Assembly: GCF_032118995.1 (NCBI RefSeq)
Contig: NC_092661.1
Span: forward strand, 3,226,501-3,290,500
From: Asterias amurensis
Lineage: Eukaryota > Echinodermata > Asteroidea > Forcipulatida > Asteriidae
Length of the DNA: 64,000 nucleotides
Direction of reading: 5' to 3'
Made by a program: the position numbers and the translations under genes. This document shows, piece by piece, positions 12,480 through 25,600 of the stretch. The notes beneath the pieces were generated by a model. That model was not told where the DNA came from and searched no databases. It saw only the letters and a program-made list of their open reading frames with translations. Within the stretch, counting starts at the first letter, position 1, and every line of letters begins with the position of its first letter.

Positions 12480-13080
12480 CTTAAATAAGATAAGGATCCT
12501 TTATCACTGACAGTGCCATCAGGATTGTCTCAAGCAACAAAATGAGGCTTGACAACAAAATTAAGTCTGGTTCCTTTTTGTTAAACTTTGAGCGGTTCGA
12601 GCAGGTTTTGATCGGTTCACGGGAACCAGACAAAATGGCCGAACTGTGGTAAAGGTGTTTTTAAACTGTCAGTGTTGCTTACATTAGTTTGCGATAACTC
12701 GTGCTTTATAGCTTGTTTCAAAAAATGAGTATCTGAAACTGAATTGTTTACCATCATCAATTGTTGTTTTGATCGATCCTCCCCTAACCCCTGGGGTGGG
12801 TTAATCGATTGAAAGAACGAACAAGAAACTGTTATGATCTGAAGCCTTATAGATCTGGATTATGGCATACTTAGTAACTTATGGGTCATGACAAGACTAA
12901 AACTCCCTTTCTCCTGAGAGTTGGTCATTGTACATATGTCATCCTCGATACTGTTACTATGGCACGCCTGATGCATTACGGAGGCAACATTGCCACTGGT
13001 CATTGCCTGGGTGCCCCTTGAAATGTTCTTGCAATTTTCTGCTAGGGGTTAGCTTCATAGCAAACTAAGAACCTATCAAC
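12480..13080. other. Unique sequence after the array
   Basis: Nothing recognised apart from continuation of the last cassette; it could be the 3' end of the putative transcript. It contains the local repetition 'gagcggttcgagcaggttttgatcggttcacggg'. Confidence 0.3.
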
Positions 13081-13084
13081 ATGT

Positions 13085-13885
13085 TCTCGAGCAGTGGCTT
13101 ACTGTTGTACCACTAGTATGGTGCATGACTTTCATCCCTTTCTGCAAGGGGTTGTGTCACAGCAAACTTAGTAAAGTTTAAGTTAAGTGGCCTACTGTTG
13201 TACCACTACCATCACACATGACTTTCATCTCTTTCTGCTAGGGATTGGGTCACAGCAAACTTAGTAAAGTTTTAGTTTAGTGGCTTACTGTTGTACCACT
13301 ACCATCACACATGACTTTCATCCCTTTCTGCTAGGGATTGGGTCACAGCAAACTTAGTAAAGTTTTACATTAGTGGCTTACTGTTGTACCACTACCATCA
13401 CACATGACTTTCATCCCTTTCTGCTAGAGATTGGGTCTCAGCAAACTTAGTAAAGTTTTAGTTTAGTGGATTACTGTTGTACCACTACCATCACACATGA
13501 CTTTCATCCCTTTCTGCCTGGGACTGGGTCACAGGAAACTTACTAAAGTTTTAGTTTCGTGGATTACTGTTGTACCTCTACCATTACACATGACTTTCAT
13601 CCCTTTCTGCTAGGGATTGGGTCACAACAAACTTAGTAACATTTTACATTAGTGGCTTACTGTTGTACCACTACCATCACACATGACTTTCATCCCTTTC
13701 TGCTAGGGATTGGGTCACAGCAAACTTAGTAACATTTTACATTAGTGGCTTACTGTTGTACCACTACCATCACACATGACTTTCATCCCTTTCTGCTAGG
13801 GATTGGGTCACAGCAAACTTAGTAAAGTTTTAGTTTAGTGGCTTACTGTTGTACCACTACCATCACACATGACTTTCATTCCTTA
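13085..13885. repeat. 93-bp minisatellite, about 9 copies
   Basis: 'ttactgttgtaccactaccatcacacatgactttcatccctttctgc' recurs at 13285, 13378 and 13471 (93-bp steps) and through to about 13870. Earlier copies near 13098 and 13192 are more diverged. Alternate units differ in 'gttttagttt' versus 'attttacatt'. Confidence 0.95.
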
Positions 13886-15009
13886 CATGAAGTATCAGGC
13901 CTGGATTTATTCATTATTGTGCATTTGACTGCATCTGTGATCCAACTTCACAAAAAGAAGACAAATCATTACGTGAAACATTTCGCTTATCATTCTTTTT
14001 GTTGGCCACACACGCAAAATAAATTACTGTCAAAGCTATTCTTAATTTTGGCTTTAAACTTATTTTGGAACAAAGAAATACGACAACGCGAAAAGATTTG
14101 TCCTTTTTGGTAATTTGGGTCACAAGTGCAAAATATTTGTGTATTTTACATAAATTTTCTTACTACTTTTTTGAGACATTCCCACGAAATGAGTTCATAC
14201 AAAATGAGTACAGTTTTCATATAGAACGCTCGACTTTACTTCCCAAAATACAAAATTCTAAATTCTTATTTTTTGTTTTACTCTCTTTGCAAATTTTTTT
14301 CCCGCTACTACTTTTGAAACTTTGCTCACTTTAAAAACTCTTCTTTTCTAGATTTTTCCCAGAGTTGGAATATCCTAGCAAATTTTACAGAAATGTTTGT
14401 TTACAAAACTTTCTGTAAAATTTGCTTGTGACTCAAATTGTGGGAGTGTCTCTGGTTCTATATTGATACTTTTATGATTGTGAAGCCAAGTACAACTTGC
14501 ACTCAATACAATTAATGCAAGCGGAACACATCCTAAAGTTGTATTCTTGGGACCAATCTTCATGACATACAAGTACGTCATGATTTTAACTAAATTTATT
14601 CCTTTTTGGCACGACATGTTTGGATAAGTGTGATGCACACCTGTCCAAACTCAAAATGAAATACGAGTACAGCATCAATTTAACCAAATTTATTCATTTT
14701 AGTCATGACATGTTTGGATGAGTGTGATGCACACCAAATTCAAAATTAAAAAGTTCAATATTTTTTACGAAGCAATCACAAACTTCTTTTGAAAATTTTG
14801 TTTTTCTTCTTTGCATTGCTGCGACAGTAATAGTTAACAGTTCTAAATTTTATTTAGGTTTTTTTTGCATCAGCTGATACAAAAAAAATTCTCATTTCAG
14901 AGATAACTTTATTTCAACTCAAGGATTGTAAGTGTTGTACTTGGCTGTTTTTATAATTTGAAAAATTATGTAGTAAATTAATTGGTTACCATTCATTAAA
15001 TGCTGTAGA
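13886..15009. other. AT-rich intergenic
   Basis: No gene recognised. A local duplication of about 100 bp is present: 'aaatttattc..ttt..cacgacatgtttggataagtgtgatgcacac' near 14590-14640 and again near 14685-14735. Confidence 0.4.
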
Positions 15010-18000
15010 AAGCACCACTGAACTGTAGAAGCAGCAGAGTTGTGCAAACGTGTGTGCCGGTCGGTGTGGCTAACTACTATCTGGAAAGTGTGACGGCCTA
15101 ATGATCCAAGAGTTAATGGTTGGGTAAGCATTTTATTGAGTGAAATCTTGTTAATGTGGCGCTGGTAGTCTGTCTTACCGGTGTCCTACCTTACATGATT
15201 GACAAACTATTTCAACTTTCTCGATCTCCGACAAAAAACAAAACCTAAGAAAGAAAGGATTTGGTTGCCTGTTGAAGTCTTTGGGGGCCTGTATCAAAAG
15301 TGTCAAGGACTGAGGACCATTGCACTTTTTTGCACATTTTTTACCTGATCATTTTGTTATCCTAAGTTGGTACCCGTCTCTCTATACTGTTCCTGTGTAA
15401 ACGGGTCTACTTTTTGAGCAACTTCTCTACACTGGACATCCTCTTCTGATCTGAGGGAGCCTCTGAACTTGACGGATGACGGAGACTTCTACCCAGATGT
15501 TGGTGCGAGGGTCGGAGAAACGAGATTCTGAACATGGCTATTCACATTTCAATCAGGTACTCAGGCTTTTACATTGGTTTCACTTGTGTTAAGAAGTTTT
15601 GACTGTATCAAAAGGAGATATCAAAGATGACATTTGGATTGTGTAGGAAGTTAACAGGGTCCTTTATAGAAGAAACATCGTTGCTTAGATAGATGCGGTT
15701 AATTGTGACTGGTTCAATGCTCAGCCACAGTAGGTTGTATGTACACTCCTTCGTCAGTTAGAATAGTGTTTAGATTTTAGATTTAGTTAAAACCCCGCTT
15801 GAACTGGTTGACAACATTCAGTCTATGACGTTAACTATTGGTCTATTTCAGTGACCAATTAACTAGGTTGTTCATTGTAGGTTTTGAGTGGTCAGCTTTA
15901 TGACAGATTCTACAGTAGGTATGTTAACGACAATCAGTTGAGGAAATGATTTACAAATGATGTTGACCAATAGACATTGCTTTTTCAACAAATACTGCCA
16001 CTGTGGTGTGCATGATTTGTATACATTTTTCATAAACAGTAATTTAGCTGCAGGTGTAGGTGTTTTAAATCCTTCAGGGTAGTAATTATTGATAATTGTG
16101 AAAAGTTTTTACAACTGGTTAACCCTTTTCCAGCTGAACATGGTGACGACACTCAGGCGGTTTACAAACACTCACAAAATTTGTTCAGCCGCAATGTTTG
16201 AATCTTGTTTCTCTAGTTATTTAGGCTGTTAAAGTGACAAAGACACTTGGTCATTAAAATTTTGACAGGTTCTAAAAAGAGTTGGCAAGTTTAAGATATG
16301 TAACCTGTAGAGAACGTCTCAACATGTACAACAGCGTAGTGTACAATGGATCAAACTAGGTGCTTATTAGCAGATTAGCAGTATTAGTGTAGACTTATTC
16401 AGTTAAACCTCGGAACAAACATAGTAATTTGTCACATGGCTAGGTATTTATAGGAAGCATAAACACTAGTCCAGTATTAGTGTAGAATTATTTAACAAAT
16501 AACTAAATTAGTTATTTCTCAATTTGCTTGTTAGATTGATTTTGTTATGAATATTATGCCAAAAAGACACAGCAGGAATAGGTTATCTAAATAAGCCATC
16601 ACTTTGTTACTTTAGTCATGCACTGTTTGCAGAATCACAGGTGTCTTTCTACATGGAAAGTACACCAAGTTATCAGCGATCTTATCGTCACTGATAAAAC
16701 CTTAATTTCCCGACATCGACGTCACACTCATTTTTATGCAAAAACATTGTAGTGTATAATTGTTACAAAATCATTAGTACGCAGTGGTTGGTTTGCAGAT
16801 TTACATAAAGTTAAGCAGTAGGAGTAGTTGTTGATCCTAGATGTTCAATACTTTATTGGGACTTCATCAGCAATTTGTAGTTCCGTAGGATTTGAAACTT
16901 TGTTGTACTTAGTATCTTATCGTCACTGATAAAACCTTAATTTTCTGACATCGACGTCGGACTCATTTTTATGCAAAAACATTGTAGTTTATGATTAGTA
17001 CTAAATCATTAGTATGCAGTGGTTGGTTTGCAGATTTACATGAAGTTAATTAGTAGTAGTTGTTGATCCTAGATGTTCAATACTTTATTGGGACCTCATC
17101 AGCAATTTGTAGTTCCGTAGGATTTGAAACTTTGTTGTACTTAGGATCTTATCGTCACTGATAAATCCTCAATTTGTTTAGGTTATTTTTTTATTTAGAG
17201 TTTTTTTTCTTAGTCTAGTTATCCTCCATAAACCCAATTTCATCTACAATATCTCCTGTAACGATACTCTGCAATGAAGATGCAAATCTGATGTTTGTGT
17301 TTAACCTAATTTTTGACTTTGAAATTTGACTTCATTTGAACATGTAATCACACACACTGTTAAAATGTTGCGATGTTTTAACAAATCCAAAACAAATTTT
17401 ACTATGTCTAATGCAAGTGAAACCAATACATTCCTGAGTATGCTGTTCTGTTTTTTTGTGCTTGTCACAAAAATTCACAAAATTTGTAAGTTCAGCCGCC
17501 ATGTTGGAATCTTGTTTCTCTGATCAGCGCATCATCATCTGGGTTGAAGTCTTCGTTATTCTGATGGTACAGGACTCAATCGGTGACGGAGTGGAAGTGT
17601 CCTTTTACACTTTAACCAAAATTCAAACTTGAAACTTTACTCCAAGAACTTAGCGACGTGTTTGCCCGAACAGGGGGAGACGTCCGATGGTACACTTGAT
17701 ACAGATTCATCAAACATTTTAACGGGCAACAGAATCCTTTCCAACTTTTGTTTTGGACTTTGAAAAAAAAATTCTTAAGTTTTGTTTTTGGCTTCAGACT
17801 TTTAAAAAACAATCTTTTTAGTTTGTCAATCATGTAAGGCAGGACATTGGTAAAACAGACTATCAATGAAACATTAACTTGATTTAACTTAATAAAATGC
17901 TTTCCTTCCATTAATACTTAGATCATTTAGTCGCTTCACTTTCTCGATAGTAGTTGGCCACACCGATTGGCACACACGTTTGCGCAACTCTGCTGCTTCT

Positions 18001-18017
18001 ACAGTTCAGTGGTGCTT
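15010..18017. mobile_element. 3.0-kb element with about 200-bp terminal inverted repeats
   Basis: The left end from 15010 (aagcaccactgaactgtag, then 'agcagagttgtgcaaacgtg') is inverted, with moderate divergence, at the right end to 18017. Matching goes on inward to 'cttacatgattgacaaacta' (about 15192-15210), whose inverse 'gtttgtcaatcatgtaagg' is near 17820. The arms are therefore about 200 bp. No transposase-like protein was recognised inside, so it is probably non-autonomous. A clear target-site duplication was not found. Confidence 0.75.
16681..17170. repeat. Tandem duplication, about 233-bp unit
   Basis: 'cttatcgtcactgataaa' occurs at 16681, 16916 and 17148. Between them, 'acatcgacgtc', 'tttttatgcaaaaacattgtag' and 'ttgttgatcctagatgttcaat' are shared. 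It lies inside the 3-kb element. Confidence 0.9.
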
Positions 18018-18329
18018 AAAAAAATCAAAAAAATCCCTAAAAAAACGCCTTTTTTATATAGACTAAGTCAGCCAAAAAAATTTCTCGTGCCGTTGTACGG
18101 TTCGAAATTAACTCCGTAAAAAGTTTGGCCCTACCCCCCCTATTATTAAAATATTGATCAACCAAGTGCACCCCCTATAGGGGTGCAGAAGAGACTGTAT
18201 CCCAAAGCAATGTACACCAACAATATAATCAACTAGAAATTTGCACATGACTCTTATACAAGGCGTCAAATTCAAATTACCATTAGATTATATAGCTAGG
18301 TACATCAAAATGGAATACAGCCCCTTATT

Positions 18330-18737
18330 AAAGGTATCGTCTTATAGCTTGTTGTGACTTTATATAACAATAAAATGGAGTCCCATTGTGGACTTAGTCA
18401 TTTTTTGACCAAAAAACTAGCCATTGTTTGTACTTAGTAATTTTTGAGCAGAAACTCATAGTCAATGTTTGTACTTAGTCAATGTTTGTACTTAGTCATT
18501 TTTTGACAAAAACACTTGGTAATTATTGACTTTCGGTGTTCTATTGTGGACTTAGTCATTTTTTCGACCAAAATACTAGCCATTGTTTGTACTTAGTAAT
18601 TTTTTTTAGCAGAAACTCATAGTCAATGTTTGTACTTAGTCTTTTTTTGGACTTAGTCATTTTTTGACAAAAACACTCAAAAACTTTCCAAGATTGATAT
18701 TATAAAGTCACAGAACAAGCTATAAGATGCGACCTTT
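18330..18737. mobile_element. MITE with about 36-bp inverted ends and internal repeats
   Basis: 'aaaggtatcgtcttatagcttgttgtgactttata' at the left is inverted at the right as 'tataaagtcacagaacaagctataagatgcgaccttt'. The interior is built of repeated 'ttgtacttagtcattttttgac' and 'actcatagtcaatg' phrases in a partial duplication. Confidence 0.85.
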
Positions 18738-20456
18738 ACAGAAGATACAACATTGGTAGTTACGCTAAATAGCAATATTGTGAATTGAATTACATGTTTA
18801 TTGCGGGAATTTATGCATTGCCTTCAATTTTGGTAAGCATGCAAGTAAACATTCATCTAAATGTCCACTTGAAGTAAAAACTGTATTGAGTTAAACAATA
18901 AATAAAGAAATGCGTTATGAAAACGCTGCAAGTTTGAGATAACGTTTTTTGTGTCAAAATTTGTGCACTCTATATGCAGTATATGAATACCAATGTTGTA
19001 CTTTCTTTATAAGTAAGAAATGCAACCTGTGAACCATAAAGGAGTCAAATTTAATTAGATTTGTTTGAAAAGAAAAAAAAAACGCTTTGATTCTGTAAAT
19101 ATTCTGAGTTCTTGTAAGATGAAGAAAAAGCACAAAATTTTTTTTGGCAAGTTTGCAAAACACAAATAGTTAATTTATGAAACTAGTTTTTTTGTTAGCC
19201 ATGTGGACTCCTTTTGGATAAAACAGGTTACATTTCTTCCTTGGTTGATCATTTATATTTCTTAGCTATGGTTTTTATTTGCCAGCTGATATTTCTTCGC
19301 GAATATTTTGGGGGTTTAAGTTCAATTTTGAAACTATACACATTTTCAATACTTTTTAATTACCACAAGTATGAATTGAAAGCTGTATTTGATTTTACAA
19401 ATACAATTTTTGAATTGTGGCACTTGACAAGTGCATTAAAAAAAAAAACACATTTTGAAATAATTTCAATGAAGTTTTCAAAAAGTAATTGTACATCAAC
19501 TGGCATATTTCCAACCATCAATTTAAGCAACTATCAAAATGAATAGTAAGGAAGCAATAGGAGTGCAAAAAGCACCCACAAAAACAAAATTTGTTTTAAT
19601 TGAAACATTAAGGAAACATAACATACAGTATAGTCATAATCAAGTTCTTGAGGTTGGGGTGGGTGGGGGTAATGTCTAACAGTATGGATGCACTAAGTGA
19701 GTGTTATTGTTTTCTTTCTCTGGAAGACATTTAAAGTTTGTTCAAATAAATTTTTGAAAATTCAAATAAACAATCTAGTTTGGTTTGCTTATTATTTTCT
19801 GATGATTCCTAATATTTGGACAACTTGTAACTTTGATGCCTTCTTGGTGTTGATGAACTAATTAAAAATAAATTTTAGAAAATAATTAAGGTTTGGATAC
19901 TTTTGGTAATTATCAAACAACAGTCTCCTCACTTGGTGTGCCTCAATAAATGCATAAATAACAAACCAATGGAAGGTTTGGCTCAAATGGTCATTAAAGT
20001 TTAAAACAAATTATGAAAGAAAACCCCATATTCCGTTTATAAAATTGTGTGCTCTCAGATGCATGAGAAAGGCTTCATGCCTGAAGCCTTTCTCAGAGTA
20101 AATGTTTTGGGGTGAAACTATTTTTACCACTTTCCCTAAAACTACATTTTACTTTAAAGGGTGTTTTTCCAACAATATTTTTGTAACATCAACATGACCA
20201 GTGCTCTAACGTTTTCATGGTAATTAATTTTTGGAGTAACTACCAAGTAACAGATAAACTGTACTGCTATTAAATAGAATGCGTTATTATAAAGCTAATT
20301 TTTTTTTCAAAATCCTTGGGGGCTGACCTTAATGAAAGTTTTTAATAGAAATTTAACTGATTCTTCGGAGGCCCCACAAAAAAAAAAGTCATAAATAATG
20401 TGGGTCTTAAGAGAAAAAAAGTATGAGAGAAATTTTGGCAAATGTGTTGGTATAAA
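18738..20456. other. AT-rich intergenic with relic foldback
   Basis: No gene recognised. From about 19890 to 20110 there is a diverged half of the abundant foldback family, including 'caacagtctcctcacttggtgtgcctcaa'. It has a 13-bp-arm hairpin at 20065-20094 (gagaaaggcttca / tgaagcctttctc). Confidence 0.45.
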
Positions 20457-21119
20457 TTATTCTGGCCCTACAGCTAGTAATAGAATATGATTTACAGATT
20501 GCCTTACAGAATGGTTGAGGCTGTGTACCTCAGTGACTGCTGTTGTGGCTGGAAAGGCTTCTAAGATGCAGGGAGAGGCAGCATACACTTGATGAAAGGG
20601 AAACATCAGATTCCACGAACTCTGAAAAAGAACAAAATTATATTTTGAGTATAGATGTAAATTAGTGTTCATACAAATGAGGGGATATAGGAAGTAAAAG
20701 GCATTGGGAAAATTACTTCAGGGGCCTTTAAATTGTTCGGGGGCTTTTAATTTTTCTCCACATATACATGACATGTACATAGCCCAGGTTGGACTCCCCT
20801 GATGCAGGCAACGCAACAGAGTCCAGGGTATAAAGGTCTCGTACCATTGCGAAAATATTACACCTAACTCAGGAAGCTGAACTTTTACTAATTATGTTCC
20901 TTGTAGTCGGAACTCTAAGACATGATTATTTAAAATTGTTGAATTTTCTCATTTAGTGTTAATATTTTTGGCTCACACTATCAATTTGGTACATGACAAT
21001 CACATCGCCAGTGCAGGACTCCGACATATTTTCAGAAATTATTTCATCCATGGATATTCCTCTTTTGCATCAACACATGAATCACTTACCTGATTATATG
21101 AACATCCGGCAGTTATCAT
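20457..21119 (-). CDS. Candidate two-exon gene of unknown function
   Basis: An ATG at 21119-21117 opens ten codons (MITAGCSYNQ) ending at a strong donor, CAG|GTAAGT (exon end 21090). An acceptor 'tctttttcag' precedes an exon at 20621 that stays open in the same phase for 55 codons, to a TAA at 20459-20457. Upstream of the ATG lies a GC-richer stretch with 'gcggccattttc', which resembles a YY1-type initiator motif seen at TATA-less promoters. No domain or homologue was recognised. A GAG|GTACAC inside exon 2 could be another donor, so more exons may follow. The call rests on splice signals and phase only and could be fortuitous. Confidence 0.28.
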
Positions 21120-21599
21120 GTGAAAGTTGTTGAATTTTGATGTCGGTTTGCGATGTAAAATGTTGCAGAAAATCTGCTTTTTCACCACACACGTGAAGCT
21201 TAACACACCATGCCCGCACTCAGAAAAGAAAATGGCCGCGGGGGAGCAAAGGGTAGTCTGGTCCCCTGACCAAAGATTCCTTGACGTCTCTTGTCGATAG
21301 AGCCTAGTCGAAGTTTTTTGGGTCTGGGAAACAGACAAAGTAAAGGGGTACACAAACCTCGTTCACAGGGGTGATCGATCGGCATCCTTTTATTGGCCGA
21401 AATTTGAAAGAATCATAGGGGGTGAGGCCAGCACTTTTCTCAACTTTTGCCTATTTTTGGGGGTAGGCTTTTCTGAAGCCTTTTTTATTGAACAGATGCC
21501 AAGAATAACAATATTTGAAGCAATAACTAGGAAGTTGTGATTTTTTTATTTTTACTTAAAAGTTGGGGCAAAACTTAAAAAAACTATAAAGGGTAAGGT

Positions 21600-23590
21600 C
21601 CAGCATTTTTATCAAGTATAGCCTTATGATTTATTTTTTTCAGAAGCGAAAAATTCATAAAGCTACTATAGCGTTGTGATTTTTTTCGAGCGCAAAGTTC
21701 ACAAGGCCTTATGATTTTTTAAGAGCAAAAAGTTTACAAGGCCTTGTGATTTTTTAAGAGCAAAAAGTTTACAAGGCCTTGTGATTTTTATCGAGCGCAA
21801 AGTTCACAAGGCCTTGTGATTTTTTAAGAGCAAAAAGTTTACAAGGCCTTGTGATTTTTTTCGAGCGCAAAGTTCACAAGCCCTTGTGATTTTTTAAGAG
21901 CGTAAAGTTTACAAGGCTATAGCCTTGTGATTTTTTTCGAGCGCAAAGTTCAAAAGGCCTTATGATTTTTTAAGAGCAAAAAGTTTACAAGGCTATAGCC
22001 TTGTGATTTTTTTCGAGCGCAAAGTTCACAAGGCCTTATGAATTTAAGAGCAAAAAGTTCACAAGGCTATAGCCTTGTGATTTTTTTCGAGCGCAAAGTT
22101 CAAAAGGCCATATGATTTTTTAAGAGCAAAATGTTTACAAGGCTATAGCCTTATGATTTTTTTCGAGCGCAAAGTCCACAAGGCCTTATAATTTCTTAAG
22201 AGCGAAAAGTTTACAAGGCTATAGCCTTGTGATTTTTTTCGAGTGCAAAGTTCAAAAGGCCTTATGATTTTTTAAGAGCGAAAAGTTTACAAGGCTATAG
22301 CCTTGTGATTTTTTTCGAGCGCAAAGTTTACAAGGCCTTATTTTTTAAGAGCAAAAAGTTTACAAGGCTATAGCCTTGTGATTTATTTCGAGCGCAAAGT
22401 TCACAAGGCCTTATGATTTTTTAAGAGCGAAAAGTTTACAAGGCTATAGCTTTGTGATTTTTTTTTCGAGCGCAAAGTTCACAAGGCCTTATGATTTTTT
22501 AAGAGCAAAAAGTTTACAAGGCTTTATTTACCCCTTGTGATTTTTTTCGAGCGCAAAGTTCACAAGGCCTTATGATTTTTTAAGAGCAAAAAGTTTACAA
22601 GGCTATAGCCTTGTGATTTTTTTTTCGAGCGCAAAGTTCACAAGGTCTTATGATTTTTTAAGAGCAAAAAGTTTACAAGGCTATAGCCTTGTGTTTTTTT
22701 AAGAGCGCAAAGTTCACAAGACCTTATGATTTTTTAAGAGCAAAAAGTTTACAAGGCTATAGCCTTGTGATTTTTTTCGAGCGCAAAGTTTAAAAGGCCT
22801 TATGATTTTTTAAGAGCAAAAAGTTCACAAGGCCTTATGATTTTTTAAGAGCAAAAGGTTTACAAGGCTATAGCCTTGTGATTTTTTTCGAGCGCAAAGT
22901 TCAAAAGGCCTTATGATTTGTTAAGAGCAAAAGGTTTACAAGGCTATAGCCTTGTGATTTTTTTCGAGCGCAAAGTTCACAAGACCTTATGATTTTTTAA
23001 GAGCAAAAAGTTTACAAGGCTATAGCCTTGTGATTTTTTTCGAGCGCAAAGTTTAAAAGGCCTTATGATTTTTTAAGAGCAAAATGTTTACAAGGCTATA
23101 GCCTTGTGATTTTTTTTCGAGCGCAAAGTTCACAAGGCCTTATGATTTTTTAAGAGCAAAAGGTTTACAAGGCTATAGCCTTGTGATTTTTTTCGAGCGC
23201 AAAGTTCAAAAGGCCTTATGATTTTTTAAGAGCGAGAAGTTTACAAGGCTATAGCCTTGTGATTTTTTTCGAGCGCAAAGTTCACAAGGCCTTATGATTT
23301 TTTAAGAGCGAGAAGTTTACAAGGCTATAGCCTTGTGATTTTTTTCGAGCGCAAAGTTCACAAGGCCTTATGATTTTTTAAGAGCAAAAGGTTTACAAGG
23401 CTACAGCCTTGTGATTTTTTCGAGCGCAAAGTTCACAAGGCCTTATGATTTTTTAAGAGCAAATAATTTACAAGGCCTTATGATTTTTTTTCAAGCGCAA
23501 AGTTCACAAGGCCTTGTGATTTTTTTCGAGCGGAAATTTCACCTTGTGATTTTTTTGAGAGAGAAAAGTATAGCCCTGTGAACTTTTCGC
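21600..23590. repeat. Palindrome-rich minisatellite, 76-bp composite unit, about 25 copies
   Basis: Each unit joins two related halves: 'gatttttttcgagcgcaaagttcacaaggccttat' (35 bp) and 'gattttttaagagcaaaaagtttacaaggctatagccttgt' (41 bp). Each unit carries the perfect palindromes 'acaaggctatagccttgt' and 'aaggcctt'. Halves vary independently (aag/cga before 'agcg', aaaagt/aaggt). Left-most copies are half-unit repeats lacking 'ctata'. Confidence 0.95.
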
Positions 23591-23772
23591 TCACATGTGC
23601 ATCATTACCGTCGAGTAGACTGTATCCATTCTAGTGTCATATATAAGACAAACAAAGCATGACAACCTCAAACTTTTGTAGTTTTTAAAGTATTTTATTT
23701 GCCAAATGCCACTTTTTATAATGGAACAAATTGATTATAATAACAAAATAAATCCAACGAAATTTTCTTATA

Positions 23773-24008
23773 GGGTGTCTTTGTTTAGCTTCCCTGGGTC
23801 GACCCTGGTCTGCCCCGATACATTTGAATAGCTTTGACGGGGCTCACCCGGGTCAGCCCCCAGTGCCCTGCTTCTGGAGTGGGTAACTTAGGGGTGACCT
23901 GAGGTGCATGCCGTCACCACGAGAGGGCGAGTGTGATCGTTCGAATAGCTCTTGTCATGGGCTCAACCCGGGTGAGCACCGCGGGGTAGACCCATGGAAG
24001 CTAAACCT
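23773..24008. mobile_element. MITE (family A), copy 1
   Basis: Ends 'gggtgtctttgtttagcttccctgggtc' and 'gacccatggaagctaaacc' are inverted. The interior 'gtgcatgccgtcaccacgagagggcgagtgtgatcgtt' is shared, in reverse, with the copy at 28489-28731. Confidence 0.88.
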
Positions 24009-24266
24009 ATTGACCTATTGAGCTCGGTTGACCTGGGTCATCTGTCCATTGACCTCAGTGACCTCTGAAGCTCCTGCCAGGGAAATGACACATGTTGTTC
24101 CAACCACTTAGAGACTGTCAACAGCTGTTTCTCCTTGCACCCTTGGCCAACCAGCTGCAGTGCTATGGGCATGCTCTGTGGTGACAAGAAGGCGGGGACT
24201 GATATCGCTGGAATGCCTGCAAAAGGAATAATTTTGATTAAAGTTCATCTTGTTTTGCTATCGTTT

Positions 24267-24646
24267 AAAGGCAGTGGACACTATTGGTAATTACTCAAAA
24301 TAATTATCAGCATAAAACCTCACATGGTAACAAGTAATGGGGAGAGGTTGACAATATGAAACATTGTGAGAACCGGCTCCCTCTGAAGTGACGTAGTTTT
24401 CGAGACAGAAGTAATTTTCAACGAATTTTATTTTGAGACCTCCAGTTTAGGATTTGAGGACTTGAAATCAAGCATCTTAAAGCACACAACTTCGTGTGAC
24501 AAGGGTGTTTTTTATTCTATTAATATCTTGCAACTTCGACCACCAACTGCGCTCAAATTTCACAGGTTTATTTTATGCATATGTTTAGACACACCAAGTG
24601 AGAAGACTGGTCTTTGACAATTACCAATAGTGTCCACTGCCTTTAA
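24267..24646. mobile_element. Foldback MITE (family B, 'AAAGGCAGTGGACACTATTGG'), full copy
   Basis: About 380 bp, with perfect ends 'aaaggcagtggacactattggtaatt' and the inverse at the right ('aattaccaatagtgtccactgccttt'). The centre is a weaker palindrome around 'gagacctccagtttaggatttgagga'. This is the most abundant element in the window. It sits in the last intron of the QRSL1 copy. Confidence 0.95.
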
Positions 24647-24800
24647 AGGCACTGGACACTATCAGTAATTACTCAAAATAATTGTTAGCATAAAGACCTA
24701 CTTGGTAGCGAGTAACGGAGAGCTGTTGCTTATATAAAACATTGTGAGAAACAGCTCCCTCTGAAGTGATGTAGTTTTCGAGTATTTTACCACTATTTTC
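24643..24800. mobile_element. Family B foldback, truncated copy sharing its end with its neighbour
   Basis: 'aaaggcactggacactatcagtaattactcaaaataatt' starts within the last bases of the previous copy. It stays homologous through 'gaaacagctccctctgaagtgatgtagttttcgag', then breaks off. Confidence 0.88.
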
Positions 24801-25205
24801 CACAAGTTTTTACATCACAAATACGCAAAGATGATTCGCATCAGTTGAAATGTGCTTAACTCCTGCGAAAGATTCCATGTGAAAACAGCCTTGTGGCATC
24901 AAAATTTGTATCGCATTCCCAGGAAGTATACTGTGCTTAAAGGGGACTCACCTGCTAAATTGGCCGACATGAACATTACGTCTTCTACTTCCTGTTGCTG
25001 CCGATTGTCCCGGGCTACAAAGTCTTTATGCGTCCTAGCATCGTTGACTGAGGAAGGTGTTAGTAAGATGTCTACTCCACTATGAAACACTCTCTGGAAA
25101 TCATTCGCGATCAGACGTCGGACTCTCTGAGCCTGAAGGAAGTACTTCTCATAATTGCTGTCCAGACAGAATAATAATAATATTAACATTTATAAAAATA
25201 CAAAC

Positions 25206-25600
25206 TTAAAGTCAGTGGACACTATTGGTAATTGTCAACGACTAGCCTTCACAGTTGGTGCATCTCAACATATACATAAAATAACAAACCTGTAAAAATT
25301 TGAGCCCAATCGGTCATCGAACTTGTGAGATAATAATGAAAGACAAAAACACCCTTGTTACAGAAAGTTGTGTGTGTTTAGATGGTTGATTTCGAGACTT
25401 CAAGTTCTAAACTTGAGGTCTCGAAATCAAATTCATGGAAAATTACTTCTTTCTCGAAATCTATGGCACTTCAAAGGAAGCCGTTTCTCACAGTGTTTTA
25501 TACCATCAACCTCTCCCCATTGCTCGTAATCAAGAAAGGTGTTATGATAATAATTATTTTTAGTAATTACCAATAGCAGAATAGTGTCCACTGCCTTTAA
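25206..25600. mobile_element. Family B foldback, full copy
   Basis: Ends 'aaagtcagtggacactattggtaattg' and 'gtccactgccttt'. The central palindrome is 'tttcgagacttcaagttctaaacttgaggtctcgaaa'. It lies in QRSL1 intron sequence. Confidence 0.93.

Noticed and set aside
13838..14334. Plus-strand frames of about 90 codons after the 93-bp minisatellite
   Set aside because: AT-rich, Phe/Leu-heavy chance frames without motif or splice support.
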